Of a DNA stretch of 64,000 bases, positions 41,912 to 50,988 are shown piece after piece. The DNA lies in NCBI RefSeq assembly GCF_042658845.1, contig NZ_JBHSRI010000018.1:62001-126000 (forward strand), in the 5' to 3' direction. The notes beneath the pieces were generated by a model, which saw nothing but the letters and a program-made list of their open reading frames with translations, was not told the DNA's origin and did no database searches. Made by a program: the position numbers and the translations under genes. This DNA is from Paenisporosarcina macmurdoensis. GTDB taxonomy: Bacteria > Bacillota > Bacilli > Bacillales_A > Planococcaceae. Numbering within the stretch: the stretch's first letter is position 1; every line of letters starts with the position of its first letter.

Positions 41912-44335
41912 TTGCCAAATCAAATCGATTTATTTCAAAAAGAAGCATTGTTTATTAAAGGCAAACCTGTCGTCACTATTTTTCACAACTCCACTAACTT
42001 ATTCTCCATTGTCAAACTTAAAATTGACGAAACAAATTCAACCTATGAAGACAAAGAAATAATTGTATCAGGTTATTTCCCCCAATTAATGAACGAAGAG
42101 GCCTATCGTTTTACCGGACAAATAAAGCAACATCCTAAATATGGAACACAGTTTCAAGTTGAAACGTTTGCAAAAGATGTTCCTGAAACAGAACAAGGGA
42201 TTATCCATTATTTATCGAGTGATTTATTCCATGGAATTGGTCGTAAAACGGCTGAAACTATTGTGAAAAAGCTAGGTAAAGATGCGATTCGACTTATTTT
42301 AGATGACCCTGAAGCACTTGATGCAGTACCTCGGCTGGCAAAAGAAAAAAAAGAGACGATCCGCTATACACTTGAACAGAATCTTGGCTTAGAGCGTGTC
42401 ATGATTCAATTGAATGGATGGGGTTTCGGACCTCAGCTTGCTATGCGTATATACCAAACCTACCGAGAAGAAACGATAGATGTGTTAATGAAAAACCCAT
42501 TCCGTCTAATTGAAGACGTCGAAGGCATTGGATTTCATCGTGCCGACGAACTAGGCTCTAAATTAGGACTAACGGGAAAACATCCTGATCGAATAAAAGC
42601 TGCTGTTTTCCATTTGTTAAATGCAGCTTCTCTTAGTGACGGGCATGTCTATTTACATGCAGAACATATTTTGCCGAACGTCAAACAATTGCTTGAGTCT
42701 AGTCAATTTGAAGAAGTCCCTTTTGAAGCGATTTCAAACGCGTGTATGGAATTAGTCGAAGAAGGTAAATTGGCGGGTGAAATGTCTCGTTTCTACTTGC
42801 CATCTTTGTATTATTCGGAAGTAGGGATTGCGTCAAAACTTGAAACTTTGCTATCCGAACAACAAGAAAGAACGGGTTTTCCAACGTCTGAAATAAGAAA
42901 AGCGTTGGGTGATGCAGAAGAACGTCTTGGGGTTACCTATGCAGAAACGCAAATAGCTGCTATTGAACTTGGGATGAATGCATCTGTCATGTTATTAACA
43001 GGTGGACCAGGTACAGGGAAAACGACGGTTGTTCGTGGACTTGTCGAAGTTTATGCGGAATTGCACGGCTTAACGCTTGATCCAAAAGACTATGCAAAAA
43101 AACAAGAACCTTTCCCAATTATATTAGCAGCACCAACGGGTCGTGCCGCCAAACGGTTAAATGAATCGACAGGTCTTCCATCCATGACGATCCACCGTTT
43201 ACTAGGCTTTACTGGGCATGAAAAGGAAGAAGAAACTGAACGCGATATTAAAGGCAAACTGATTATCATTGATGAAATGTCAATGGTCGATACTTGGCTA
43301 GCACATCAACTTCTAAAAGCGATTCCTGAAGGTGCTCAAGTTATTTTTGTTGGAGACCAAGATCAATTACCACCGGTTGGGCCAGGTCAAGTTTTAAAGG
43401 ATTTACTCGCTTCAAAACGCATTCCGACAGTAGAACTGACGGATATTTACCGACAATCTGCAGGCTCGTCAATTATTGAACTAGCTCATCAAATGAAAAA
43501 AGGTCAGTTGCCACCTAATATTACAGCTAAAACGGCTGATCGATCTTTTATTCAAGCAGGACCGGAGCAAATTTCGAAAGTCGTTGAACAAGTCATTAAA
43601 AGTGCTTTAGCCAAAGGTCACACCATTAAAGAATTGCAAGTACTGGCACCGATGTATAAAGGTCCGGCTGGTATTGATGCGTTAAATAAAATGATTCAAC
43701 AAATGGTCAATCCAAATGATACAAAGAAACGCAAAGAATTAGTGTTTGGGGAAACTATTTATCGTATTGGGGATAAAGTATTACAGCTTGTAAATCAACC
43801 GGAGAGCCAAGTGTATAACGGCGATATGGGTGAAGTAATCAGCATTTCCAAAGCGACTGAAAATATTGAAAAACAAGACATGATGATTGTTTCCTTCGAA
43901 GGTATCGAAGTGACCTATCAGCGAAATGATCTTGGGCAATTAACTCTTGCCTATTGTTGCTCGATTCATAAATCTCAGGGAAGTGAGTTCCCTATAGTGA
44001 TCATGCCAGTCGTGCGAAGTTATATGAAAATGCTTCGCCGTAATTTGTTGTACACAGGGATTACCCGTGCGAAGAATTTCTTGATTCTGTGCGGAGACGC
44101 AGATGTGTTTAAATTTGGTATCGAACGCACTGATGATTTAGCTCGATTAACCTCACTAAAAGAACGATTAAGTGAAGAAATCGTGCCTGTCACAGAACCG
44201 ATTATCGAAGATGAAGATTCGAATGAAACAGAAGGACCAGTGTCATTGACTGCAACTAATCATTTGAAGATTCACCCCTTGGTCGGCATGAATGGAACAA
44301 CGCCATATGATTTTTTAGAAGCAAAGGCTGAATGA
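41912..44335 (+). CDS. recD2: SF1B 5'-3' DNA helicase RecD2
   Basis: This is an 807-residue RecD-like helicase not associated with RecBC; in Bacillus it influences mismatch repair and fork progression. An N-terminal OB-like region, then HhH-type segments (GIGRKTAETIVKKLG, GIGFHRADELGSKLG), precede the motor: Walker A LTGGPGTGKTTVV near residue 355, Walker B IIIDEMSMVD, motif VGDQDQLPPVGPG, and C-terminal SIHKSQGSEFPIV. The start is TTG at 41912 with CTAGGAGG upstream. The tail after residue 750 is acidic and poorly conserved. Confidence 0.95.
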   Translation: MPNQIDLFQKEALFIKGKPVVTIFHNSTNLFSIVKLKIDETNSTYEDKEIIVSGYFPQLMNEEAYRFTGQIKQHPKYGTQFQVETFAKDVPETEQGIIHYLSSDLFHGIGRKTAETIVKKLGKDAIRLILDDPEALDAVPRLAKEKKETIRYTLEQNLGLERVMIQLNGWGFGPQLAMRIYQTYREETIDVLMKNPFRLIEDVEGIGFHRADELGSKLGLTGKHPDRIKAAVFHLLNAASLSDGHVYLHAEHILPNVKQLLESSQFEEVPFEAISNACMELVEEGKLAGEMSRFYLPSLYYSEVGIASKLETLLSEQQERTGFPTSEIRKALGDAEERLGVTYAETQIAAIELGMNASVMLLTGGPGTGKTTVVRGLVEVYAELHGLTLDPKDYAKKQEPFPIILAAPTGRAAKRLNESTGLPSMTIHRLLGFTGHEKEEETERDIKGKLIIIDEMSMVDTWLAHQLLKAIPEGAQVIFVGDQDQLPPVGPGQVLKDLLASKRIPTVELTDIYRQSAGSSIIELAHQMKKGQLPPNITAKTADRSFIQAGPEQISKVVEQVIKSALAKGHTIKELQVLAPMYKGPAGIDALNKMIQQMVNPNDTKKRKELVFGETIYRIGDKVLQLVNQPESQVYNGDMGEVISISKATENIEKQDMMIVSFEGIEVTYQRNDLGQLTLAYCCSIHKSQGSEFPIVIMPVVRSYMKMLRRNLLYTGITRAKNFLILCGDADVFKFGIERTDDLARLTSLKERLSEEIVPVTEPIIEDEDSNETEGPVSLTATNHLKIHPLVGMNGTTPYDFLEAKAE

Positions 44336-44900
44336 CGATAACAAGAACGAAAACATTTATAGTTGCAAGGAATCAGCGACACTCCCGCGGAAAATCGGGC
44401 TAGAAAGTCCTCGCAGAGAGGAGACTTTCCGGTCCATAAGCTGCACTGGAGTTGATTTCTTGTAAATTATTATTTTTCCAAGTACTCAACTTTCGCAAAT
44501 CGAAAATATACTTTTCCTACGTAAAATTGAATTAGAGAATTGACGAAAGAAGAAATGTTTTTATCGTTCATCTACATAGAATCACAAAGATAAAGAGATT
44601 CTGTTTGCTTTGGGCTTTAGTCCAATGCACCATTGGACTAAAAAAGGGAAAGACCCTGTTTAATTACTATTTACTTATTGTGTAGATATGTAGTAAAACA
44701 GCTTAGTCTCCAGCGGAAAGCGTAGCAGTAAACTGCACAACCATAGACCCAATACCGATAAAAAAGAGCGAAGAGAGAGTCGCATTTTCTAGTAGTCAAA
44801 TGGGATATTAGTTTATGGATCAGCCGATAGTTCTCAAAGGTTGGAGAGTGTTTTTTTCTATGCAAAAATTGATAAACTATACTTTCAAAAGAGGTGCAGC
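44336..44900. other. 565-bp gene-free stretch between recD2 and the HAD gene
   Basis: It contains the inverted-repeat element at 44362-44467, a perfect 12-bp hairpin TTTAGTCCAATG/CATTGGACTAAA (44616-44642) without a T tract, and a CTCCAGCGGAAAGCG fragment near 44709 that looks like a remnant of the GC-rich repeat. No gene or RNA family was recognised. Confidence 0.5.
44362..44467. repeat. Small inverted-repeat element after recD2
   Basis: TTGCAAGGAATCAGC (44362-44376) and the complement of the right end GTTGATTTCTTGTAA (44453-44467) agree at 12 of 15 positions, framing 106 bp. The centre contains ACTCCCGCGGAAA and a GAAAGTCCTC/GAGGAGACTTTC hairpin. The words CCCGCGGAAA and CACTGGAGT recall the GC-rich family, so it may be a diverged relative. 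Confidence 0.55.
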
Positions 44901-45557
44901 ATGATAAAAGCAGTTATTTTCGATTTTGATGGACTGATTATTGATACAGAAACAGTGTGGTATGAAGCTTATAAGGATGCATTATTACAACATGAAATGA
45001 ACTTGACGATTGAACAATTTGCATTAGTCATTGGCACGGATGATACAGTATTAGATACATATATTTTGTCCAATATAAAAGAATCTTCAACGATTTCTGA
45101 AATCAAAAAGTTGGCAACAAAACTATTCCACGAAAAGATTGGGCAGCCTATTTTAAGAGATGGTGTGAAAGATTATTTGCTTGCAGCTAAAGAAGCGGGG
45201 CTAAAAATAGGATTGGCTTCCAGTTCAAAAAGGAATTGGGTAGAAAAGTTTTTGACGCAACTTCACATAATCCACTATTTTGAAGTAATCAAAACAAGCG
45301 ATGATGTAACATCTGTAAAGCCAAACCCCGAACTGTATATACAAGCCATAAAAGCATTAGGTGTGAGACCAGATGAAGCGGTTGCTTTTGAAGACTCATT
45401 GAACGGTTTAAAAGCAGCACGAGCAGCAGGCTTGAAATGTGTGATCTTTCCTAACCCGGTAACCACTAATTTAGCTTTTGAAGATCACAGTCTGAGGTTG
45501 TCTTCTATGGCAGAAAGACCATTGGAATTTATCCTAAAAGAGTTAAGTGGAACATAG
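44901..45557 (+). CDS. HAD-superfamily hydrolase (beta-phosphoglucomutase-like)
   Basis: This is a 218-residue protein with HAD motif I FDFDGLIIDTE (residues 7-17), motif II SS in GLASSSKRNW, a motif III Lys, and motif IV VAFEDSLNGLKAARAAGLK. The helical cap between motifs I and II is the C1 type seen in PgmB/YhcW phosphatases. The substrate is unknown; sugar phosphates are likely by family. The ATG at 44901 follows AGAGGTG. It has no obvious functional link to alaS downstream. Confidence 0.87.
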   Translation: MIKAVIFDFDGLIIDTETVWYEAYKDALLQHEMNLTIEQFALVIGTDDTVLDTYILSNIKESSTISEIKKLATKLFHEKIGQPILRDGVKDYLLAAKEAGLKIGLASSSKRNWVEKFLTQLHIIHYFEVIKTSDDVTSVKPNPELYIQAIKALGVRPDEAVAFEDSLNGLKAARAAGLKCVIFPNPVTTNLAFEDHSLRLSSMAERPLEFILKELSGT

Positions 45558-45610
45558 GACATAAGTTTTGGTGGATTAACGAAGGAAAATGGAGTATTTT
45601 CAAAAGAGAA

Positions 45611-45639
45611 TTGACACACAGGCAATTATTTTTTATACT
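45611..45639 (+). promoter_or_regulatory. Promoter of the alaS T-box transcript
   Basis: TTGACA (45611-45616), a 17-bp spacer and TATACT (45634-45639) form a near-consensus housekeeping promoter just before the T-box leader. Confidence 0.85.
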
Positions 45640-45644
45640 TCTAA

Positions 45645-45885
45645 ACAAATGAATGAAAACGTTGATGGAGAAAGTACATTTTTGAAGCTTGCACAAGAAA
45701 AAGGTTCCTTGGCTGAAAGAACCTTCAAGTTTATGGATGGAAAGCTACTCCTGAGTGCAGCTAATCACTGTCGTAAGCCGCGTTAAGGCATAATCGAGAG
45801 ACAGCAGAGAACTTTCTGCTGTAACTAGGGTGGTACCGCGAATTGAAGCCTTCGTCCCTTTTTTAGGGATTGAGGGCTTTTTCTA
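45645..45885 (+). promoter_or_regulatory. T-box leader of alaS
   Basis: The T-box AGGGTGGTACCGCG is at 45827-45840. A GGAGAAAGTAC-type stem I start lies near 45668. The specifier region GAGTGCAGCTAATCAC (45753-45768) offers GCT (45760-45762) or GCA as the Ala codon. The terminator AGCCTTCGTCCCT/AGGGATTGAGGGCT with TTTTT ends near 45883. The downstream gene is alaS, as expected for tRNA-Ala sensing. Confidence 0.93.
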
Positions 45886-45922
45886 TGCGCTTTACGCTTT
45901 TCTAACTTAAGGAGGAATATTG

Positions 45923-48550
45923 ATGAAAACTGCAGCACAAATTCGACGAATGTATTTAGATTTCTTTATTGAAAAAGGACATGCACTAGAACCGAGTGCG
46001 CCACTAGTACCAATTAACGATAATTCACTACTGTGGATTAATAGTGGTGTCGCAACCTTAAAAAAATATTTTGATGGTCGTGTGATTCCTGAGAACCCAC
46101 GCATAACGAATGCTCAAAAATCTATTCGTACAAACGACATTGAAAATGTAGGGAAAACTGCTCGTCACCATACTTTCTTTGAGATGTTAGGAAACTTTTC
46201 GATTGGCGAATACTTCAAAAAAGAAGCCATTCACTGGGCGTGGGAATTTTTAACCGACAAAAAATGGATGGGCTTTGACCCAGAACTTTTATCAATTACC
46301 ATCCATCCAGAAGATGAAGAAGCGTATGCAATTTGGCGTGATGAAATAGGGATTCCTGAAGAACGCATTATTCGTTTAGAAGGAAATTTCTGGGACATCG
46401 GTGAAGGTCCAAGTGGTCCAAACTCGGAAATATTTTATGACCGAGGCGAGAGTTATGGCAATGACATAACGGATCCTGAAATGTATGCAGGTGGAGAAAA
46501 TGATCGCTATTTAGAAATTTGGAACTTAGTTTTCTCGGAATTCAACCACAATCCTGATCACACATATACGCCACTTCCTAAGCAAAATATTGATACGGGA
46601 ATGGGTCTTGAACGTATGGCATGTGTCGTACAAAATGTACCTACTAACTTTGATACGGATTTATTTATGCCGATTATCAACAAAACACAAGAAGTCGCAG
46701 GTAAAGAATACGGTAACGGTGGTGAGGATGATCTCGCGTTTAAAATTATTGCAGATCACACACGTACAGTTGCTTTTGCTATAGGAGACGGTGCACTCCC
46801 TTCTAATGAAGGACGGGGCTATGTGTTGCGTAGATTATTACGTCGTGCTGTCCGTTTTGGTAAAAACTTAGGTATTGACCGTCCATTTATGTACATGTTA
46901 GTGCCAATTATTGGAGAAATAATGAATGACTTTTATCCGGAAGTCTCTGCTAAAAAAGATTTCATTATGCGTGTTATTAAAAATGAAGAAGAGCGTTTCC
47001 ATGAAACCTTACAAGATGGACTTGGTATTTTATCGAACGTCATTTCTACGCAACAAGCTGCAGGCTTAACTGTTATTCCAGGTAGTGACGCGTTCCGTTT
47101 ATACGATACGTATGGTTTCCCTGTTGAGTTAACTGAAGAATATGCTGAAGAAGTGGGCATGACAGTTGACCATGAAGGATTTAAAGCTTCTCTTGAAGCT
47201 CAACGTACCCGTGCTAGATCTGCACGTAAAGATGTAGATTCCATGCAAGTACAATCTGAAGTATTAGGTAATATTAAAGAAACAAGTACATTTATTGGCT
47301 ACGATACTGTCGTTGCAACTGCTAAAATTTTAGTTATCGTAAAAGACGGAGAACTTGTTGAACAAGCTCAAGAAGGCGATGAAGTTAAAGTTGTACTAGA
47401 TCACACACCTTTCTATGCTGAAAGTGGTGGTCAAATTGCCGATCACGGTCGCATTGAAAATGATTTGTTCAAAGGCTTTGTCAAAGATGTTCAAAAAGCG
47501 CCAAATGGTCAAAATCTTCATACCATGATAATTGACTCTGGCGAATTGACGACAGGTGCTGAAGTTACGGCAAATGTGGATCAAACATTACGCAAGTCAA
47601 CGGTTAAAAATCATACAGCTACACATTTATTGCATCAAGCATTAAAAGATGTGTTAGGAACTCACGTAAACCAAGCGGGTTCATATGTTGGTCCAGATCG
47701 CTTGCGTTTTGACTTCTCTCATTTTGGGCAAGTGACGAAAGAAGAGCTTGTGACAATTGAGAGACAAGTAAATGAGAAGATATGGGAAGATATTCAAGTA
47801 GTTACTGGCTTCCACGGGATTGATGAAGCAAAACAAATGGGCGCGATGGCACTATTTGGTGAAAAGTATGGAAAAATTGTTCGTGTGGTTTCTATCAATC
47901 AATATTCACTTGAATTATGTGGAGGATGTCACGTGACGAACACTTCACAAATTGGTTTCTTTAAACTTGTAAGTGAAAGTGGGATTGGCGCTGGTACTCG
48001 TCGAATTGAAGCTGTAACTGGTAAAGCAGCATATCAACTCGTAAAAGAGGAAGAGAGTGTCTTAGAAGAGGCTTCAGCTACTTTAAAAGCTAATCCAAAA
48101 GAATTAGTTTCTCGCGTTCAAGGATTGCAACAAGAACTTCGTCAAGTCCAACGTGAAAATGAATCATTATCAGCTAAAATTGCCAATAGCCAAGCGTCTT
48201 CAATTTTAGAGCAAGCACAACAAATAGATGGTGTTACTGTTTTATCAGCACGCGTTCAAGTGAAAGATAATAATCAACTTCGTCAAATGATGGATGATTT
48301 AAAATCTAAGATGAGCGAAGCTGTTATCGTTTTAGGTGCATCTGAAGGTGAAAAAGTCATGTTAATTGCTGGCGTTACAAATGATTTAACTGGCGGGAAA
48401 TATCATGCAGGAAATATTGTGAAGCATGTAGCAGAACAGTGTGATGGCAAAGGTGGAGGACGTCCAGATATGGCGATGGCTGGAGCGAAAGATTCGTCGA
48501 AACTTGAACCTGCACTACAATCTGTGTATGATTATGTCAAATCCGTTTAA
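45923..48550 (+). CDS. alaS: Alanyl-tRNA synthetase
   Basis: AlaS charges and edits tRNA-Ala. At 875 residues it is full length. The catalytic domain has MKTAAQIRRMYLDFF and the class II core. The editing domain zinc motifs are HTATHLLHQAL (near 565) and CGGCHV (near 667). The C-Ala DHHA1 domain closes with GGGRPDMAMAGAKD. The start is ATG at 45923, seven bases after AAGGAGG; a TTG three bases earlier is less likely. Expression is under the T-box immediately upstream. Confidence 0.97.
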   Translation: MKTAAQIRRMYLDFFIEKGHALEPSAPLVPINDNSLLWINSGVATLKKYFDGRVIPENPRITNAQKSIRTNDIENVGKTARHHTFFEMLGNFSIGEYFKKEAIHWAWEFLTDKKWMGFDPELLSITIHPEDEEAYAIWRDEIGIPEERIIRLEGNFWDIGEGPSGPNSEIFYDRGESYGNDITDPEMYAGGENDRYLEIWNLVFSEFNHNPDHTYTPLPKQNIDTGMGLERMACVVQNVPTNFDTDLFMPIINKTQEVAGKEYGNGGEDDLAFKIIADHTRTVAFAIGDGALPSNEGRGYVLRRLLRRAVRFGKNLGIDRPFMYMLVPIIGEIMNDFYPEVSAKKDFIMRVIKNEEERFHETLQDGLGILSNVISTQQAAGLTVIPGSDAFRLYDTYGFPVELTEEYAEEVGMTVDHEGFKASLEAQRTRARSARKDVDSMQVQSEVLGNIKETSTFIGYDTVVATAKILVIVKDGELVEQAQEGDEVKVVLDHTPFYAESGGQIADHGRIENDLFKGFVKDVQKAPNGQNLHTMIIDSGELTTGAEVTANVDQTLRKSTVKNHTATHLLHQALKDVLGTHVNQAGSYVGPDRLRFDFSHFGQVTKEELVTIERQVNEKIWEDIQVVTGFHGIDEAKQMGAMALFGEKYGKIVRVVSINQYSLELCGGCHVTNTSQIGFFKLVSESGIGAGTRRIEAVTGKAAYQLVKEEESVLEEASATLKANPKELVSRVQGLQQELRQVQRENESLSAKIANSQASSILEQAQQIDGVTVLSARVQVKDNNQLRQMMDDLKSKMSEAVIVLGASEGEKVMLIAGVTNDLTGGKYHAGNIVKHVAEQCDGKGGGRPDMAMAGAKDSSKLEPALQSVYDYVKSV

Positions 48551-48640
48551 TAAATAGTTGAAATCGGTTATACTTAACGAGTATTAGAAATATGCTTGTA
48601 CAAGACAATTAGATTTAACTCCGAAAGCGAGGTGCTGATC

Positions 48641-48907
48641 ATGAATTCATTTGATAAAACGATGAAGTTTAATTTTCCGGAAGAGTCTATGGAGCAAGAA
48701 GTGAAGCAAGTCATGCTTACTGTCCATTCGGCGCTTGAAGAGAAAGGGTACAACCCAATCAATCAAATAGTCGGTTACTTACTCTCGGGTGATCCGGCAT
48801 ATATTCCTCGCCATCAGGATGCACGTAATTTAATTCGTAAGTTAGAGCGTGATGAAATCCTAGAAGAACTTGTTAAGTTTTACATTAAGAAGAATAACGA
48901 GGCATAA
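48641..48907 (+). CDS. ireB: IreB family regulatory phosphoprotein (UPF0297, YrzL)
   Basis: This is an 88-residue protein with the highly conserved core GYNPINQIVGYLLSGDPAYI and PRHQDARNLIRKLERDEI. In Enterococcus IreB is phosphorylated by the Ser/Thr kinase IreK and affects cephalosporin resistance; its role in Bacillales is less clear. The ATG at 48641 follows a GAGGTG site. It forms the conserved cluster alaS-ireB-ruvX-DUF1292. Confidence 0.93.
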   Translation: MNSFDKTMKFNFPEESMEQEVKQVMLTVHSALEEKGYNPINQIVGYLLSGDPAYIPRHQDARNLIRKLERDEILEELVKFYIKKNNEA

Positions 48908-48910
48908 GCT

Positions 48911-49336
48911 ATGAGAGTAATGGGATTAGATGTTGGCAGCAAAACAGTTGGCGTCGCGATTAGTGATGCTTTCGGTTGGACAGCCCAAGGGATTGAAACG
49001 ATCAAAATTGATGAAGCAAACGAAATATTTGGCATCGAAAGAATTGCTGAATTAATGAAATTGCATGAAGTATCATCATTTGTGGTTGGATATCCAAAGA
49101 ATATGAACAACTCGATTGGGCCACGTGCTGAAGCATCAGAACGCTTTGCAGAATTATTACGTCAAACATTTGAAAAACCTGTATTTTTATGGGACGAACG
49201 TTTAACTACATCTGCTGCAGAAAAAATGCTTATTAGTGCGGACGTCAGTCGAAAAAAACGCAAACAAGTCATCGATAAGATGGCGGCAATGATGATTTTA
49301 CAAGGCTATTTAGATAGTCAATCTATTAAGAGGTGA
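48911..49336 (+). CDS. ruvX: RuvX/YqgF family nuclease (pre-16S rRNA processing, Holliday junction resolvase-like)
   Basis: This is a 141-residue RNase H-fold protein. It starts MRVMGLDVGSKTVGVAISD with the catalytic Asp7. GYPKNMNNSIGPRAE and WDERLTTSAAEKML carry the other acidic residues, and the C-terminal KKRKQVIDKMAAMMILQGYLD is typical. YqgF in E. coli matures the 16S rRNA 5' end. It lies 3 bases after ireB. Confidence 0.95.
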   Translation: MRVMGLDVGSKTVGVAISDAFGWTAQGIETIKIDEANEIFGIERIAELMKLHEVSSFVVGYPKNMNNSIGPRAEASERFAELLRQTFEKPVFLWDERLTTSAAEKMLISADVSRKKRKQVIDKMAAMMILQGYLDSQSIKR

Positions 49337-49342
49337 TTGAAC

Positions 49343-49672
49343 ATGGACCACGGACAACAAAACATTACAGTAGTAGACGATAACGGTACAGAACAACTTT
49401 GCGAGATCCTATTTACATTTGAATCAGAAGAATTCAGCAAATCTTATGTACTTTATTATCCAATAGGTGCTGAAGAAGATGAAAACGAAGAAATTGAAAT
49501 TCATGCTTCTGCATTTACACCATCTGAAGACGGTAAAGACGGCGAACTTATGCCAATCGAAAATGATGATGAGTGGGCAATGATCGAAGAAATGTTAAAC
49601 ACTTTCTTAGAAGAAGAAGATGAAGAAGGCGAAGAAGAAGAAGAAGTAGAAGAAGAAGAAGAAGAAAAATAA
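49343..49672 (+). CDS. DUF1292 protein (YrzB-like) with acidic tail
   Basis: This is a 109-residue protein whose DUF1292 domain runs from DDNGTEQLCEILFTFESEEF to EWAMIEEMLNTFLEEE. The ATG at 49343 is preferred over the TTG at 49337 because it sits 6 bases from GAGGTGA. The last 25 or so residues are nearly all Glu with some Asp, Gly and Val, encoded by a GAA/GAAG-rich stretch. It is always beside ruvX in Bacillales; function is unknown. Confidence 0.9.
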   Translation: MDHGQQNITVVDDNGTEQLCEILFTFESEEFSKSYVLYYPIGAEEDENEEIEIHASAFTPSEDGKDGELMPIENDDEWAMIEEMLNTFLEEEDEEGEEEEEVEEEEEEK

Positions 49673-49686
49673 TCTTCACTTTAAAT

Positions 49687-49723
49687 AAGGCGGAATGATG
49701 ACAAATCATTCCGCCTTTTTCTT
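49687..49723 (+). terminator. Terminator of the alaS-ireB-ruvX-DUF1292 unit
   Basis: AAGGCGGAATGAT (49687-49699) and ATCATTCCGCCTT (49705-49717) form a perfect 13-bp stem with a 5-base loop followed by TTT. Confidence 0.93.
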
Positions 49724-49771
49724 TTGAGTAAAAATCTTGTATAATAAATGTCAGATAGAGGGGGGTAACCC

Positions 49772-50890
49772 GTGGAAAAAGAATCAAAAAAAGACATTAT
49801 GTTTAATCGTATGAAAGAAAAGAAAAAAGAGGTAAAAATTGTAAGGCGTATCGTTCTCGCAATTGTACTAATTGTATTAATCGGTGGAGGCATTGCCGGA
49901 TACAGTGGATACAAATATGTAACTAGCGCTTTGCAACCACTCGACAAAAATTCGGAAGAGACTATTCCTGTAAATGTCGAAATTGGTTCGAATCTCGATT
50001 CGATTGCAGCGTTACTCGAAAAAAATAAGATCATTAAAGATGCTCGCGTCTTCAAGTATTATGCGAAGTTTAATAATGAATCTGATTTCCAAGCGGGAGA
50101 ATACGCCTTATCTAAATCTATGACACTTGATGAGTTAATTAAGAGTTTGAAAACCGGTAAAGTCTACCGAGAACCAGTGTTTAGCATGACCATTCCTGAG
50201 GGGAGAACTCTTGAAGAAATAGCTGTGCGAGTGGAAGAGAAAACATCGTATAGTGCTAAAGAGTTCATGGATCTAGTGTCAAATCCGGAATTTATAGATC
50301 AAATGATTGCAAAATATCCAACTCTTTTAACTGAAGAGATTAAAGGAGAAAACTTGCGTCATGACTTAGAAGGATACCTATTCCCAGCAACATATGCCTA
50401 TTATGAAGAGAAACCTTCATTGGAATCTATTGTCGATGAAATGTTGAAAGCAACTTCTAAAGCGATTACACCTTACACAGAAGTGCTTGCAGAGAAAGAA
50501 AAATCAGTCCATTGGCTATTAACCTTCGCTTCATTACTGGAAGAAGAAGCGACTGCCAATACTGATCGAGAAACCATAGCAAGTGTCTTTAATAATCGAA
50601 TGAAAACGGACATGCCTTTGCAAACAGATCCGACTGTACTTTATGCACTGGGTGAACATAAGGATCGCGTATTGTATGATGACTTAGAAATTGATCATCC
50701 ATACAATACCTACAAAATCCAAGGGCTGCCACCAGGTCCTATTTCGAATCCAGGTACTGTATCAATCGAAGCGGTGTTAAATCCTTCAGAGACTAATTAC
50801 TTTTACTTCTTAGCGGACAAAGAGAAGAAAAACCATTTTTCTAAAACGTATGATGAACATTTAGCGAAAATTGAAGAGTATTTACGATAA
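49772..50890 (+). CDS. mltG: Endolytic murein transglycosylase MltG
   Basis: MltG cuts nascent glycan strands and sets their length. It has 372 residues with a GTG start after GAGGGGGG. A basic cytosolic N-terminus is followed by a membrane helix (about residues 26-50). The YceG domain has a LysM-like part (SLDSIAALLEKNKIIKD), then ENLRHDLEGYLFPATY, and the catalytic Glu region LLTFASLLEEEATAN. The end QTDPTVLYALG...YNTYKIQGLPPGPI is conserved. It is complete. Confidence 0.95.
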   Translation: MEKESKKDIMFNRMKEKKKEVKIVRRIVLAIVLIVLIGGGIAGYSGYKYVTSALQPLDKNSEETIPVNVEIGSNLDSIAALLEKNKIIKDARVFKYYAKFNNESDFQAGEYALSKSMTLDELIKSLKTGKVYREPVFSMTIPEGRTLEEIAVRVEEKTSYSAKEFMDLVSNPEFIDQMIAKYPTLLTEEIKGENLRHDLEGYLFPATYAYYEEKPSLESIVDEMLKATSKAITPYTEVLAEKEKSVHWLLTFASLLEEEATANTDRETIASVFNNRMKTDMPLQTDPTVLYALGEHKDRVLYDDLEIDHPYNTYKIQGLPPGPISNPGTVSIEAVLNPSETNYFYFLADKEKKNHFSKTYDEHLAKIEEYLR

Positions 50891-50912
50891 TCTTGACAAG
50901 GTTGTCACAACC

Positions 50913-50946
50913 AGAAGGAAAGCCTATCGCTTTCCTTCTTTTTTTA
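50913..50946 (+). terminator. Terminator after mltG
   Basis: AGAAGGAAAGC (50913-50923) and GCTTTCCTTCT (50929-50939) form an 11-bp stem followed by a run of T. Confidence 0.9.
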
Positions 50947-50988
50947 TGCTAAGATGGGGTGTAATTTTTGTGCGTTAAAGGAGTAAAA

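Noticed and set aside
44616..44642. Perfect 12-bp hairpin as a terminator
   Set aside because: Neither strand has a T tract after the stem and no gene ends nearby. It is better described as a stray palindrome.
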